Below, one piece after another: positions 20,101 through 29,383 of a DNA stretch of 64,000 nucleotides. The DNA is from Scleroderma bovista. Taxonomy: Eukaryota; Basidiomycota; Agaricomycetes; Boletales; Sclerodermataceae. The stretch covers positions 1 through 64,000 of the forward strand of contig JAYMGJ010000314.1 of NCBI GenBank assembly GCA_037178675.1, read 5' to 3'. The notes under the pieces are model-generated. The model worked only from the letters and a program-made list of their open reading frames with translations, was not told the DNA's origin and did not search any database. The position numbers and the translations under genes were made by a program. Numbering within the stretch: the stretch's first letter is position 1; each line of letters opens with the position of its first letter.

Positions 20101-20417
20101 GGGGGACTATTGGGTGGAAGATCTTGACCATTTACATCACAGGGTGTGCCTAAAGCCATTAGTCACCAGTGGACTCCCATTATATTTGATGATACCTTAC
20201 CATCCAAGATGGGGTGAACTGTAAAATAAGAACCCTGAGGAGGTTCTGAATTTGCTCCCTGAAAAGGGTTAAGGCGGGGCCTAGTTTTCCTCTGATGAGC
20301 ATTATGAAAAGCATTCCTATGATGTGCAAGGGCAGCCTGAGTTGCAAAACCTTTGCGACAGGAAGGTACAGTAGGCTTGGCACAATAGAATTGCTTTGGC
20401 TGATATGTTGAAGCCAT
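17123..20417 (-). pseudogene. Plavaka-type DNA transposase (one premature stop)
   Basis: This minus-strand multi-exon gene resembles the Plavaka transposases of basidiomycetes. Exon 1 (from ATG 20417) carries a C2H2-like finger (CRKGFATQAALAHHRNAFH). It is followed by the RDPKALIQKQLSNPEVKDFIDYAP and MTGNWAWEQ region, the catalytic-core motifs (PIILGSDKTTVSV, CADGNFQRAIYGLGPYIADYPEQ, GWCPKCTAHC), ADIHELIAPDILHQTIKGTFKDHLV, and the C-terminal AHLIGIYGKD..FYVNKFSDYHAF. Introns inferred from GT-AG and frame continuity are 20150-20200, 19567-19634 and 19295-19364, with further ones near 19,025-19,070, 18,830-18,890, 18,610-18,660, 18,465-18,510, 18,000-18,050 and 17,750-17,830. An in-frame TGA replaces an expected Gly codon (GFKQWT-stop-NDSKALMK, about 18,538), and the last exon junction does not keep frame cleanly. 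The gene is therefore probably inactive but still well preserved. Confidence 0.85.
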
Positions 20418-20720
20418 GACCTATGAGTATGCTGTTATTTATCTATCAAGAATGGAGGAGGAAATACTAGCACACTGGATCAACACTGTCATATAGAGTA
20501 AAGATGTCTACATCCATGTTGATATTGATGGTATAGATTCAGGTTTCAACTTGCAGGTGCAGTAGTAACAACAGCTAGTAATCTTATCATGTTTTACTTC
20601 AATAGTGACCCAGGAGTCCGGCAGTAAATGAGCTCACCCTGAGCACTCTGCTTGAATCAAATAGCTAATAACTAAAAGGACAATGTTATATTTACAAGGG
20701 AGTATCAAATAGTTTGATGT
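20418..20720. other. Upstream flank of the transposase
   Basis: AT-rich sequence with no gene. It presumably holds the transposase promoter and the element's 5' terminus, but no inverted terminal repeat was recognised. Confidence 0.4.
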
Positions 20721-20811
20721 ACGAACAAGTTGGTTGCTTTGTTGCACTTCATCAGAGGTACTTCGTTGCACAAGCACACAGGCACTTTGTCACACAGGCA
20801 CGCAGGCAAAC

Positions 20812-20920
20812 GCAAGCATGCAGGCAGATGCAAGCACACAGGCAGATGCAAGCACACAGGCAGATGCAAGCACACAGGCAGACACAAGCACACAGGCAGA
20901 CACAAGCACACAGCCACTTC
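20812..20920. repeat. 18-bp minisatellite (GCAAGCACACAGGCAGAT)
   Basis: About six units of an 18-bp repeat, with related imperfect units on both sides (20,765-20,950). Because 18 is a multiple of three and the unit lacks stops in most frames, long repetitive open frames appear on both strands. These are a composition effect and are not annotated as genes. Confidence 0.85.
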
Positions 20921-21030
20921 ATGACACAAGCACACAGGTGCTTTGCAACACAAACAAACAAGTTCAACTTTGCTGTTGTTCCATGTGTTCTTTCGTCAAT
21001 GGTAAGCACTTGACCAACTAACAAAGATGC

Positions 21031-23079
21031 CCACCCAGGGCTCTGGGATCGGCCAAATGCTCAGCAGAAACCGCCGAAGCCCAAAGATGCAAATGCAACA
21101 CTGAAACAGCAAGAACATGCTATTCAAGACATCGTGACAATCAAGAAGGACTTGCTTACCAAGCAACAGAACTCAAGCACCAATGCCTGTAAACCACCTG
21201 GGCCTGGTGGAACCAAGGAACGACCTGTGAGCAAGGCTAGTTCGAGCACAGCAAACGTGAACATAACTGCAGGTACGTACTTTTTTTCATGTGATTGACA
21301 GCCAGTCAACATGGTTAACGAAAATGGTCAGCCACGGCAAATGCAAAGACGGTACCGGGTACGTACTTTGTTGTTATGCGATCGAAACCGACTAGATAAC
21401 GCTGTTAGCAGCCAAATGGCAATCCGAAGGCAATGAAAATACCACAGACACTGCCGCCGATGAAGACGCTGAGCTCGAAGGCCAGGGGACTGGGAGGAGT
21501 GATAATCGGGGTAAGGGGAAAGAACGGCAGAGGAAGATGGGGGCGAGAGACACCGTTTGTCAAGAGAGAGATGCCATGAAGTGAGTTGATTAGCGTACTT
21601 CAAGTGTGACAGTTGCAAGACTCACTGACGATAGCCAGATGGATACAGACGAATTTGAGGGCAACAGTGGCCAGATGGATGCAGGCGAGTTTGAAGGTGA
21701 CGACAGCCAGATGGATGTCAACAAGGGAGAGGGCGATGAAGGTGGGGATCAAGAGAGACACAGGAGGACGGAGAAGAAGGGCAGGGCTGTGGGCAACGAG
21801 GAGGCTGTGGGCAACGAGGAGGCTGTGGGCAATGAGGCGAGCAACGTGGGCAAGAGGAAGATAGCCGCCAAAGAAGGCAGTGCGACTGAGTCACCAACAC
21901 CTGAACGGTAAGTGTGACTGTGACCTTCTCCCCGCTTCCCCCCACCACATCTACACTACTGACATGGATCTTATCCGCATGCCAATTCTTCACCACAGAC
22001 CCCCGTCGAAAAAGAATCGTTTGTCACTCCCCTCGACTGGAACTCCATGACGTCCATTGGGCTTCCTTCCCAACTGGAAGGCTGGCAAGCGCAGTTCGAC
22101 TCAACCAGTGAAGCCTGCCTCCAAGTCCAGGCCGCCAAAGTCCTCAGGTACATTCCACTCATTCGCCTCTGCATAATTCCTAGCTGATTCAAACATTTTA
22201 GATACTGGTCATTCACAACCCTCTGGTAAGTCTTTTATTCATCTGTCTATGGTTTCTATTCTAATCGCCAATGACTTAAAGCCATCGCTTATAACCCCTA
22301 CAGTGGCCTTTCAGATGGTGTCAAGGACAACAGATGCCCACAAGAAACCAGGCCACTGGCAGGTTCTTGCCTCTCATCTCACGCTTCGCCCGTCATTCAG
22401 ATTACTTGTGTGTCCCCGCCTTCCGCAGCGCTAATGGTTCATCAACAGCCCTCCTCGAAATCTGGCACCAATAACCGTGCCGATAACAACGAAGATTCAA
22501 CAGCAAACGAGAAAGAGAGAGATGAGGATCTTGAAGCCAAAGACCAACCCAATCGTGCAAGCGGCGAGGAGGACACACAAGACGACATGATCACTCACGA
22601 TCGTCAGGGAAACAATGGCAGGTGCAATCAACCGTCTCGACAATCCACCAAGTTACCTCCTAAGGTACGAGGAACGGCGTTCAAGGCCACTTCAAGTGGG
22701 TCATCTAAAGTAAGTACTACTTCATTCACCAGTTCGATGTAGCTTATCATATATGTGAGCCCCCCGTGAAAATAACGCACAAGGCCAATAATCAAACCAG
22801 CGTGCCCAATTCTTCGCGCCAAGGTGCAGCTCATGGTATGTATAGTTTAGCTATTTGTTTTTTACCGCTAACATGAATGTATTTCTTTGACAAGGTACAC
22901 ACAATGGGGCTCGTCCTTCGAGCCATATCAACAACAATGATGATGGAGACGAAGACGATGACGACGATGACGACGATGAGAACGGCAACCAAGGACGCCA
23001 AGTCGGTAGAAACAAGACTCGGCCACCAAAGTCCCGCAATGAAGATCTTGCTGGCGTCCCGCTGTCACACACCAAACAG
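21031..23079 (+). CDS. Exons of a low-complexity acidic protein (fragmentary model)
   Basis: Three consecutive segments splice in frame with good sites: up to 21272, 21412-21580 and 21635-21907. They give a Gln/Lys-rich start (LTKQQNSSTNA), then TDTAADEDAELEGQGTGR, then repeated QMDxxEFEG units (three) and EEAVGN units (three). A later exon pair, ending at 22835 and running 22895-23079, also splices in frame and encodes a run of nine or more Asp/Glu followed by NGNQGRQVGRNKTRPPKS. Between 21908 and 22800 a continuous model is unclear. The first junction there shifts frame, although a convincing frame (PLDWNSMTSIGLPSQLEGWQ) exists at 22,020-22,140. No domain was recognised. The last exon lies at the edge of the dispersed repeat, so this may be part of a mobile element. 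Confidence 0.35.
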
Positions 23080-25190
23080 GTTTGGTACAGTGAACATGGA
23101 AGATAACACCTATATTGAATGATCCTTATGTGAAGGATAAGCACAATGGACCCTCATCGTAGCCATCTATCGCACAAGAAGACTATCCTGATGCGAGAGA
23201 TGAATGCCAATGCAGACAGTCATCTATCGCACGAGAACCGCCAAGAAGCAGAAGAAACTGAAGGAATAACGTCAATTGTGGTATGAGAAAGGAATGCACA
23301 TGTCTGCAGTCCAACTCCCATACCAGAACGATCAAAGAAGCCAAAGAATTGATGGAGAAACGAAGGAGAAAGAGAAGAAATGATTTTTAGCGCCCAAATG
23401 TCATTTTTAGGTGCCCAGTGCCGGCATTCCAATATTTTGAATAGCTCCATCGTTTCTAAAGCTATCAGGCATGTGGCTATACCATCAGAGAGCCTAGAAC
23501 ATGGTCTATCTGCCTGTCAAGTTCCGACGCAAATCCATTCATTTCCCACAGAGATATTTCCCCCACAATCCAGATGTTCGCTTCATCGCTCACTATGGAG
23601 TCCATATTTTCTCTGGATCATTTCTCCGCTATTGCTGCAGATCTCCACTATGTCCTGCTCTTAGGACAGCCTCTCCCAGAGTTCCCGTGCACTGCCTGGC
23701 ACATATCTTCCCAGCCTGCTCCCTCAGTCCCTCTCGTTCTCGGTCAGCACGTTCTCCTCGTCAGTCCTGCATCAAGGACGTACTTTGGTCATCTTAGGTC
23801 TATTGTCAAGCTTGAGAAGTCTTCTCTGGTCATCTCTGTGTCCCCTGAGCCCTCAGCCTATGGTCCCTTCCTCCCAGATACTTGCCATGTCCATCTTCCT
23901 CTGTTGTTCGTCTCACTTCCCTGGATGCATCAAATTCAATACTCTATCCGCTTCCCTACTTTCAGACGACGTCCCCCAGCACCATGACAGTTATTCCCCC
24001 CACTTTATAGTGCTATTAGGAAGAAGAACCCTCTCTCGTTCTTTCCCAGAAGAGAGCTCGTCAAGGGAGCCCATGGTTGCGCTTCAGCGGCGCTAGAACA
24101 CATGCACTATACCTTAGTGTATGCTGACCCCCCAAAAAGACCTCTGGACCCCTGGTACCCTTCTTGTGGCTGTTTTGTCTCGGATCAATCCCCCTATTAA
24201 TCTCAGATCTTCCCCATTGTTGTCCCATCAAATTCCTGATGGTACACAGCCCCCCATCAAACTTCTTAGGCTGTGCATCAATGACTCCTTCTGCTGTGCA
24301 GTGACTCATCCCTTGCTTACTGATGCTCTCTTGTCATCAGTATTACTCTATCCCTTTCGCATTTTTGGTATATTACTCAGCTGATGACTCACTCCCTTAC
24401 CAATCAATCTTGTCATGCAGCTTACTCATTCCTTTACTCAGCAGCTTATTCATGCTCCCTATGCTTACTCATTCCTGCTTATCCCTTGCTTACTGATCGC
24501 TTACAAACCCCTTACAAAGCTCTTACCAATCCCTTACCAATCCTTGACAAATTCTGCTTACTCCCTTCTCTTTTTGTACTTTAATGCTGTGCCCCCCCCA
24601 TGTATTTAAACCCCTGGGCTCAGCCCAGTGAAAAAAGAGACCCAATTGCACGAAATTATCCCTCTCTCAGACTCTCTCAGTCAGTATCCCCTCAGCTCTT
24701 TGAGTCTTGTAGGCTTCAGTGAAGGTCTAAAGACTCTGATATTCAAGTTTTATTCAATCTATTCAAGTCCAAGTATTTCTCTAGGCTCAAGCGGAGTCTA
24801 GCCTGTCAATCCTTCATCTCTCATTGCTTCTGGATGTCAGGAGCCCCCTTGTCCCCTTGCTGCACCAATCTCTAGGTGTAGTATTGCTGTTTCAGCCTCA
24901 GTCAACCCAATCCCCGCTTTGACACTTCCTAGGATTTAGGAAGAGTCCAGACCCCTATCCCCTTTGTCTTCTATTACTCCTGTACCCCAGGAGTATCCTG
25001 CATCACCATCTGCATCACCCTGTTGGTGTAGATCCCCTTTCCCCCTCCTCAGCATATCCTCTCTGGACACTGCGGAGGTAAACCACCACTTGCAGATTTT
25101 TGTAGTCCTTTGTTGGTGTTGTGTTTGGGTTATTACTCCAACCCAAATCCACACTTTGACTCACACTGCCGACAGGTGCAGATGCTGGTG
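23060..25190 (+). repeat. Dispersed repeat, copy B (inverted relative of 2400-4940)
   Basis: This is the plus-strand counterpart of copy A, with the same block order. It has a GCTGTCACAC..TTTGGTACAG block, CTATCGCAC repeats, the ATTTTTAGCGCCCAAATG block, the LTMESIFSLDHFSAIAADL frame (23474-23987), CTTACCAATCC runs (24,500-24,545), a TATTTAAA box (24,603) and the CTCTAGGCTCAAGCGG block (24,780). Flanking DNA differs from copy A on the far side, so the match is a repeat family and not a simple segmental inversion. The element class is unknown. Confidence 0.7.
23474..23987 (+). pseudogene. Repeat-encoded frame, copy B
   Basis: This is the conserved counterpart of the 165-codon frame at 3929-4426. 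It aligns from EPRTWSICLSSSD to LPWMHQIQYS without internal stops. The start position reads AGA where copy A has ATG; an internal ATG at 23574 remains. The last part diverges from copy A. No known domain. Confidence 0.4.
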
Positions 25191-25440
25191 ATCGGACTTC
25201 AGAGTGCCGTACACAACCACCTGCAGTGCCTTGTGTCGAACCCTCTTCAGCTGAGGACCCACCATTTTATACTGCCATCTCACGCCCTGTACCGTCCCAG
25301 ACTTGTGGTACATATGTCTCCTTTCACTTGGGTGTTCCATACAACTAAACTCATTTTAGCAACGTCGGTGGATCTCACAAGACACATATCTTATTCAGTA
25401 CCTCTGTCCCAGCCATGCTCTATTCCAGCACCTAGCCCCG

Positions 25441-26448
25441 ATGCTCATCCTAGAAAGCCTTCTACCTCTGAAAATGAAATCACTGCAGCGCCCGGCAAAG
25501 TCGAGCAGAAAGGAGCCGAAGCAGCCGCTCACCAACCAAAGGATGTTCAGACGCGTGAGTTACTATTCGACCATCACTGGAGCATCAGTAACAGTCATTT
25601 CAGTGCTGGGGCAAGTCGCCCACCCACCCGAAGTTCATTCTAACAACTTGGGTGCCCAGAATCAACGTCCGAAGCCCAGAATAGTGCACAATGCATCAGG
25701 TGGCCAATCCGATACCGACGATGCATTCAATCTACGTTCAAGAATCCGTCCAACCGGTTCCTCTGCTGTCGAGGAAACGACGACCATGGCCACCACATCT
25801 GCACGACTTATGGCTGCAGAGGCAGGTCTTATTGGTCAGGCTCAAGATTTAATACAGGGAGGTTGTATTGACCCACCACTGTCAGTAGATGCTTCTGGCC
25901 ATCAAGAGACACGCCTTCCCGATCCTACTGGTACGTTGTATGATGCTGCCAACCCTTTCGCACGTCCTCCACTGCCACCCGAGCGCCTTCCGGAGCCCCA
26001 CCCTGGCCCAGGTGTCCGTTTGCTTTACCTGCCACAGCTGGATGTAAGCCAAGGGGACAACCTCACGAAGTACAACACTGGCTGGCACGCTCCACAGCAT
26101 GGACCCTACCTGCCAATGCCATATATGCTGCCTCACTATCGTCATGCATACCCTCCAGGCAACCCTCATGGCCCTCCATTCCATCCCCAGCCGGAGCATG
26201 CAGTACATGGCGACCCCAACGCATCGCGATACCATGATACATATTATAATGGTGGGAATGACCCATACACTCCTTATCCAGGCCATGCGCACTATCTGTT
26301 CTATCCTCCTCCACCCCCTCAACCATGTACTGGTCTTGCCCTACATCCGGATGGTCACGCAACCCTCTTGGCCAGTGCACACCATCCTCCTAACGATCCC
26401 GGAGGTGACAAGGAAGTGCATCTCAGGGATACCCAATCAAATGCCTGA
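25441..26448 (+). CDS. Pro/His/Tyr-rich hypothetical protein
   Basis: This open frame of 335 codons has a C-terminal half rich in proline, histidine and tyrosine (YLPMPYMLPHYRHAYPPG, PPPPPQP). A better model splices the upstream frame (STSENEITAAPGKVEQKGAE, ending at 25554) across a 49-bp GT-AG intron (25555-25603) into LGQVAHPPEVHSNN and the remainder. That frame is open further upstream to at least 25,200, with no certain start. No domain was recognised. It lies directly downstream of repeat copy B and could belong to that element or be a host gene of unknown role. Confidence 0.4.
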   Translation: MLILESLLPLKMKSLQRPAKSSRKEPKQPLTNQRMFRRVSYYSTITGASVTVISVLGQVAHPPEVHSNNLGAQNQRPKPRIVHNASGGQSDTDDAFNLRSRIRPTGSSAVEETTTMATTSARLMAAEAGLIGQAQDLIQGGCIDPPLSVDASGHQETRLPDPTGTLYDAANPFARPPLPPERLPEPHPGPGVRLLYLPQLDVSQGDNLTKYNTGWHAPQHGPYLPMPYMLPHYRHAYPPGNPHGPPFHPQPEHAVHGDPNASRYHDTYYNGGNDPYTPYPGHAHYLFYPPPPPQPCTGLALHPDGHATLLASAHHPPNDPGGDKEVHLRDTQSNA

Positions 26449-27980
26449 TATAACACTGTATTTGTCCATTTCTTTGGCACGCCCAGAATTTCTGTTTTCC
26501 TTTTACCCTATGGTGTTGCGGCTCTCACGTCTCCTACATTGTACTCAAATTGATGCTTCCAAAATAGCACGTATGTTATGTAGAGGGTCACAGTGCAATC
26601 AATGGAAGGTTGCTGAACATATATTTAGCGCAGTGTGATGAGAATGAGAGCGTGGAAAACTGTTCCAGAAAACATATAACCTAAAAGTATGGAAAGTACA
26701 GCTAATTAAAGAAGAAACATAATATCAGAGCATCCATCCATCGTTGGGACATGGTTTGGAAACTGTCACGCGATGGATAAATATGACAGCCTCAGGACAA
26801 GGTTAGGTTTGTATGAGGCTCATAAAGAGGTCACGCAAGGTCATGAGGATCCTCCCAATAGATGGCAGAGTATCAGTCAAAATGCTCATGAAGAAGTGCC
26901 ATCCATCTTTGGAATTGGCAGGAACCCTCAAAATCTGGAAGGGTCTCTGAGACCTATTCATTTGTGCAAAGAAACTAGGTCTCGAGACCGTGGGAACATC
27001 CAAAAAGTGGTGCCAAGGGTGCAGTAGAGTCTATTACCATAGTCCCTCAGTAGCTTGCCAGCATACTGAGGTTACCCTACAGCTTCTCCTTCTCCCTTCT
27101 TCAGGCTAGACCTTCCCTGTGCAGACCACCACCTTTCTATAGACTCATCCAAGTCCAAGTCCTCAGGTAATAAGATTTCTTGTATTACTGGAATGGATGG
27201 ATTGCTAGGTTCACCTGCAATTTTGCAGAGTTCTAAGCTACTAGGGGAAGCCTTACACCTCCACATCAGCAAAACAGTCATTTTCACACAGACACTACAG
27301 AGATACAGATTTGTACAGACCAAAAAAAAATCATCTATGGACCAATTAGAACATATATGCATTGCTCTGTACCATCTGTACCTGACTGTACAGGTAGGTC
27401 CCCCATTGTGCATTAACCCTTACTCTGTACAGGTCTGTACAGTAAAATGCTGTTTTGCTGATGCAGTCAGTGCTGTGTTGTACAATGCAGTAAGTATACT
27501 TACATTTTCTTTCTCCTCAACTTCAAGATTTGACACTTTCCTCTTCTTTGCCCAGTGTCCAAGGTTGGAAATGCCAAGTTGTGCCCTCCTTGGATGCTTG
27601 GGCATCTGGCCAGCCAGTGTACCGGAGAGTGTGGCAAAGCTACAGACAATATTCACACGGGATATTGGACTTAGCAACACTACTTTTACTTTGTAATGCT
27701 ATCTTCTCCTTCATCACGACTAATTCTGACATTCTGCGACTGTCAGAATCTCGGTACTGATTATCTAGACAATCCGACAGTTCTCAATTTTTAATACTAG
27801 CTAATGTTCGTTTTCCAATGATTTTTTCCTCGTTTTGTCATGTTTTATCACGCTTTGTCATGTGACATGCGTCGAAACTGTTTGAGGAAACTAACCTTAC
27901 TAGTTTCGTACCTAATCTTTTGGCCTTTACACTCTCCCAAGACTCGTCCTTCCGCCCACTTCGTCGTTTACCATTTTTCC
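26449..27980. other. Gene-poor stretch with degenerate frames
   Basis: There is no convincing gene. On the minus strand, short frames at 27420-27680 (PKHPRRAQLG, WAKKRKV, then acidic EVEEKE) and 27,080-27,240 (PEDLDLDESIERWW) look like pieces of a decayed transposon protein, but no family could be named. Confidence 0.35.
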
Positions 27981-28299
27981 TACTATTGCTTACCACTCAG
28001 TTTGCCTCCCCACCAGTTGGCCGTCACAAAATGTCACAGAAAGTAACGCATGGTCACCCCAAAGTTTTCAAGTCCCGTTCGGCGGCATGGCCGTCACAGG
28101 CGTGATTTATCTGTTTGTCACGCCGTTTTTGCTATCTCAGCCAATACTCAGTGGATGACTGTCATTCAACTTCGCAGTACCTAAGGATACATATTTCATG
28201 ACATGTGGCCATACAGAAAATTTGTTGTTAGGGAAGAAGTCGTCATTTTGAACAACCGGCCAACTGGTGGGGAGGCAAACTGAGTGGTAAGCGATAGTA
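27981..28299. repeat. 43-bp near-perfect inverted repeat with 233-bp spacer
   Basis: The arm at 27981-28023 (TACTATTGCTTACC...GGCCG) is matched in reverse complement at 28257-28299 with 42 of 43 positions identical. The spacer (28024-28256) contains several GTCAC motifs and no gene. The structure could be a small MITE-like insertion or the product of a rearrangement at the 5' truncation point of the LINE fragment that follows. Confidence 0.8.
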
Positions 28300-29036
28300 T
28301 ATGACACTCATCCGCCACCGACTCATCCTTATCTGCATGCTACATCTGCGTTTGCGGCAACACTCCAGCTCTACCTGCACTCAGCCCAACTTGACACAGC
28401 AGATGTCTGTTACCGGTGGCTTGGGGACACCACCCTCTGCTGTTGTATGGGCTGTGCCACCATTGAAACCGCTCATCATGCTTTTGTCCAATGTTCTGCC
28501 TTTGATGAGATTCGGGGGTCTCATCTGTGGACTTTGGTGCAAGCGACGCACGACCTTTTGTCAGCAGTGCCGCATGTCGGGGAGGCCCTCTGCGTCGTTG
28601 CTCATCGCCTTTTCTGTGATGATGCGGATGTCTGGCCGCAGGTCCACTCCATGTATTATCTTGGGGTCTTACCGTCACTCGCTGTGATTTGTCGCTCATG
28701 CAATGTTCGTGTGTCTGACAAGGTTCTTCTCCGAGTCGCGCAAACCTGGCACACTCATTCCATCCGTCTCGCTGCTCATCTTTGGGCAGAGTTTAAACGT
28801 CGTCTGCGTAGTCGGTCATTTCACTTGCCTTGTACTGTTCCACATGTAGACTTGCCTGAGCACTTGTCTTATCTACTGTAGTAACGTCTCTATCTCTCCG
28901 TCTCTGTCTCCGTTGTTTTTCTTTCGTCTACTCTCTTCTCTGCTCTTTGTTACTATTAGTGCCGGCGAGGTCTTGTTTGGCCTGAGCTTTGTACGCGTAG
29001 TCGGCCGTATTTTTATTTCATTTCATTTCTACCTTA
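28300..29036 (+). pseudogene. LINE (non-LTR retrotransposon) 3' end fragment
   Basis: A frame open from about 28,308 to the stop at 28881 reads like the C-terminus of a basidiomycete LINE ORF2. It has a Cys-His cluster (CYRWLGD..LCCCMGCATIETAHHAFVQCSAF, about 28,405-28,500) of the type found after the reverse transcriptase, then about 120 residues ending LPEHLSYLL. The following 155 bp are pyrimidine-rich and end in TTTTTATTTCATTTCATTTC, like a LINE 3' UTR and tail. The reverse transcriptase is missing (5' truncation, usual for LINE insertions). Confidence 0.7.
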
Positions 29037-29383
29037 AGTCTAGTTGTTTTCCTGATGTTCATCTCCTGACAGACCAGACTGCTGAACAGTGAAACTGGTC
29101 CACATGGATAGAGTTGATGAAGTGCTTGATAGACCTGGAATACTTACAGCATCCAGGAATAGGCTGACAATGGAATTCGACAGTGAAGCTTTGAAGCCTG
29201 AAGTTTGAAAGATTTCTCTAACCATCTCTAAGACAAACAAGCCAAAATGATCACATGGTATGGACATATCTACTGTACAAAGAAAATAACGGATGTATGT
29301 ATCTAACCAGATCATAAGTCATATGCACACGAACTAAATATACCATACAAAAAAGGTCGCAAATGTCGCACATACACTCCCGT

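Noticed and set aside
20714..21024. Several long frames on both strands with Cys/Leu or His/Arg/Gln repeats
   Set aside because: They are produced by an 18-bp tandem repeat that leaves frames open on both strands; there is no start context, splice pattern or domain.
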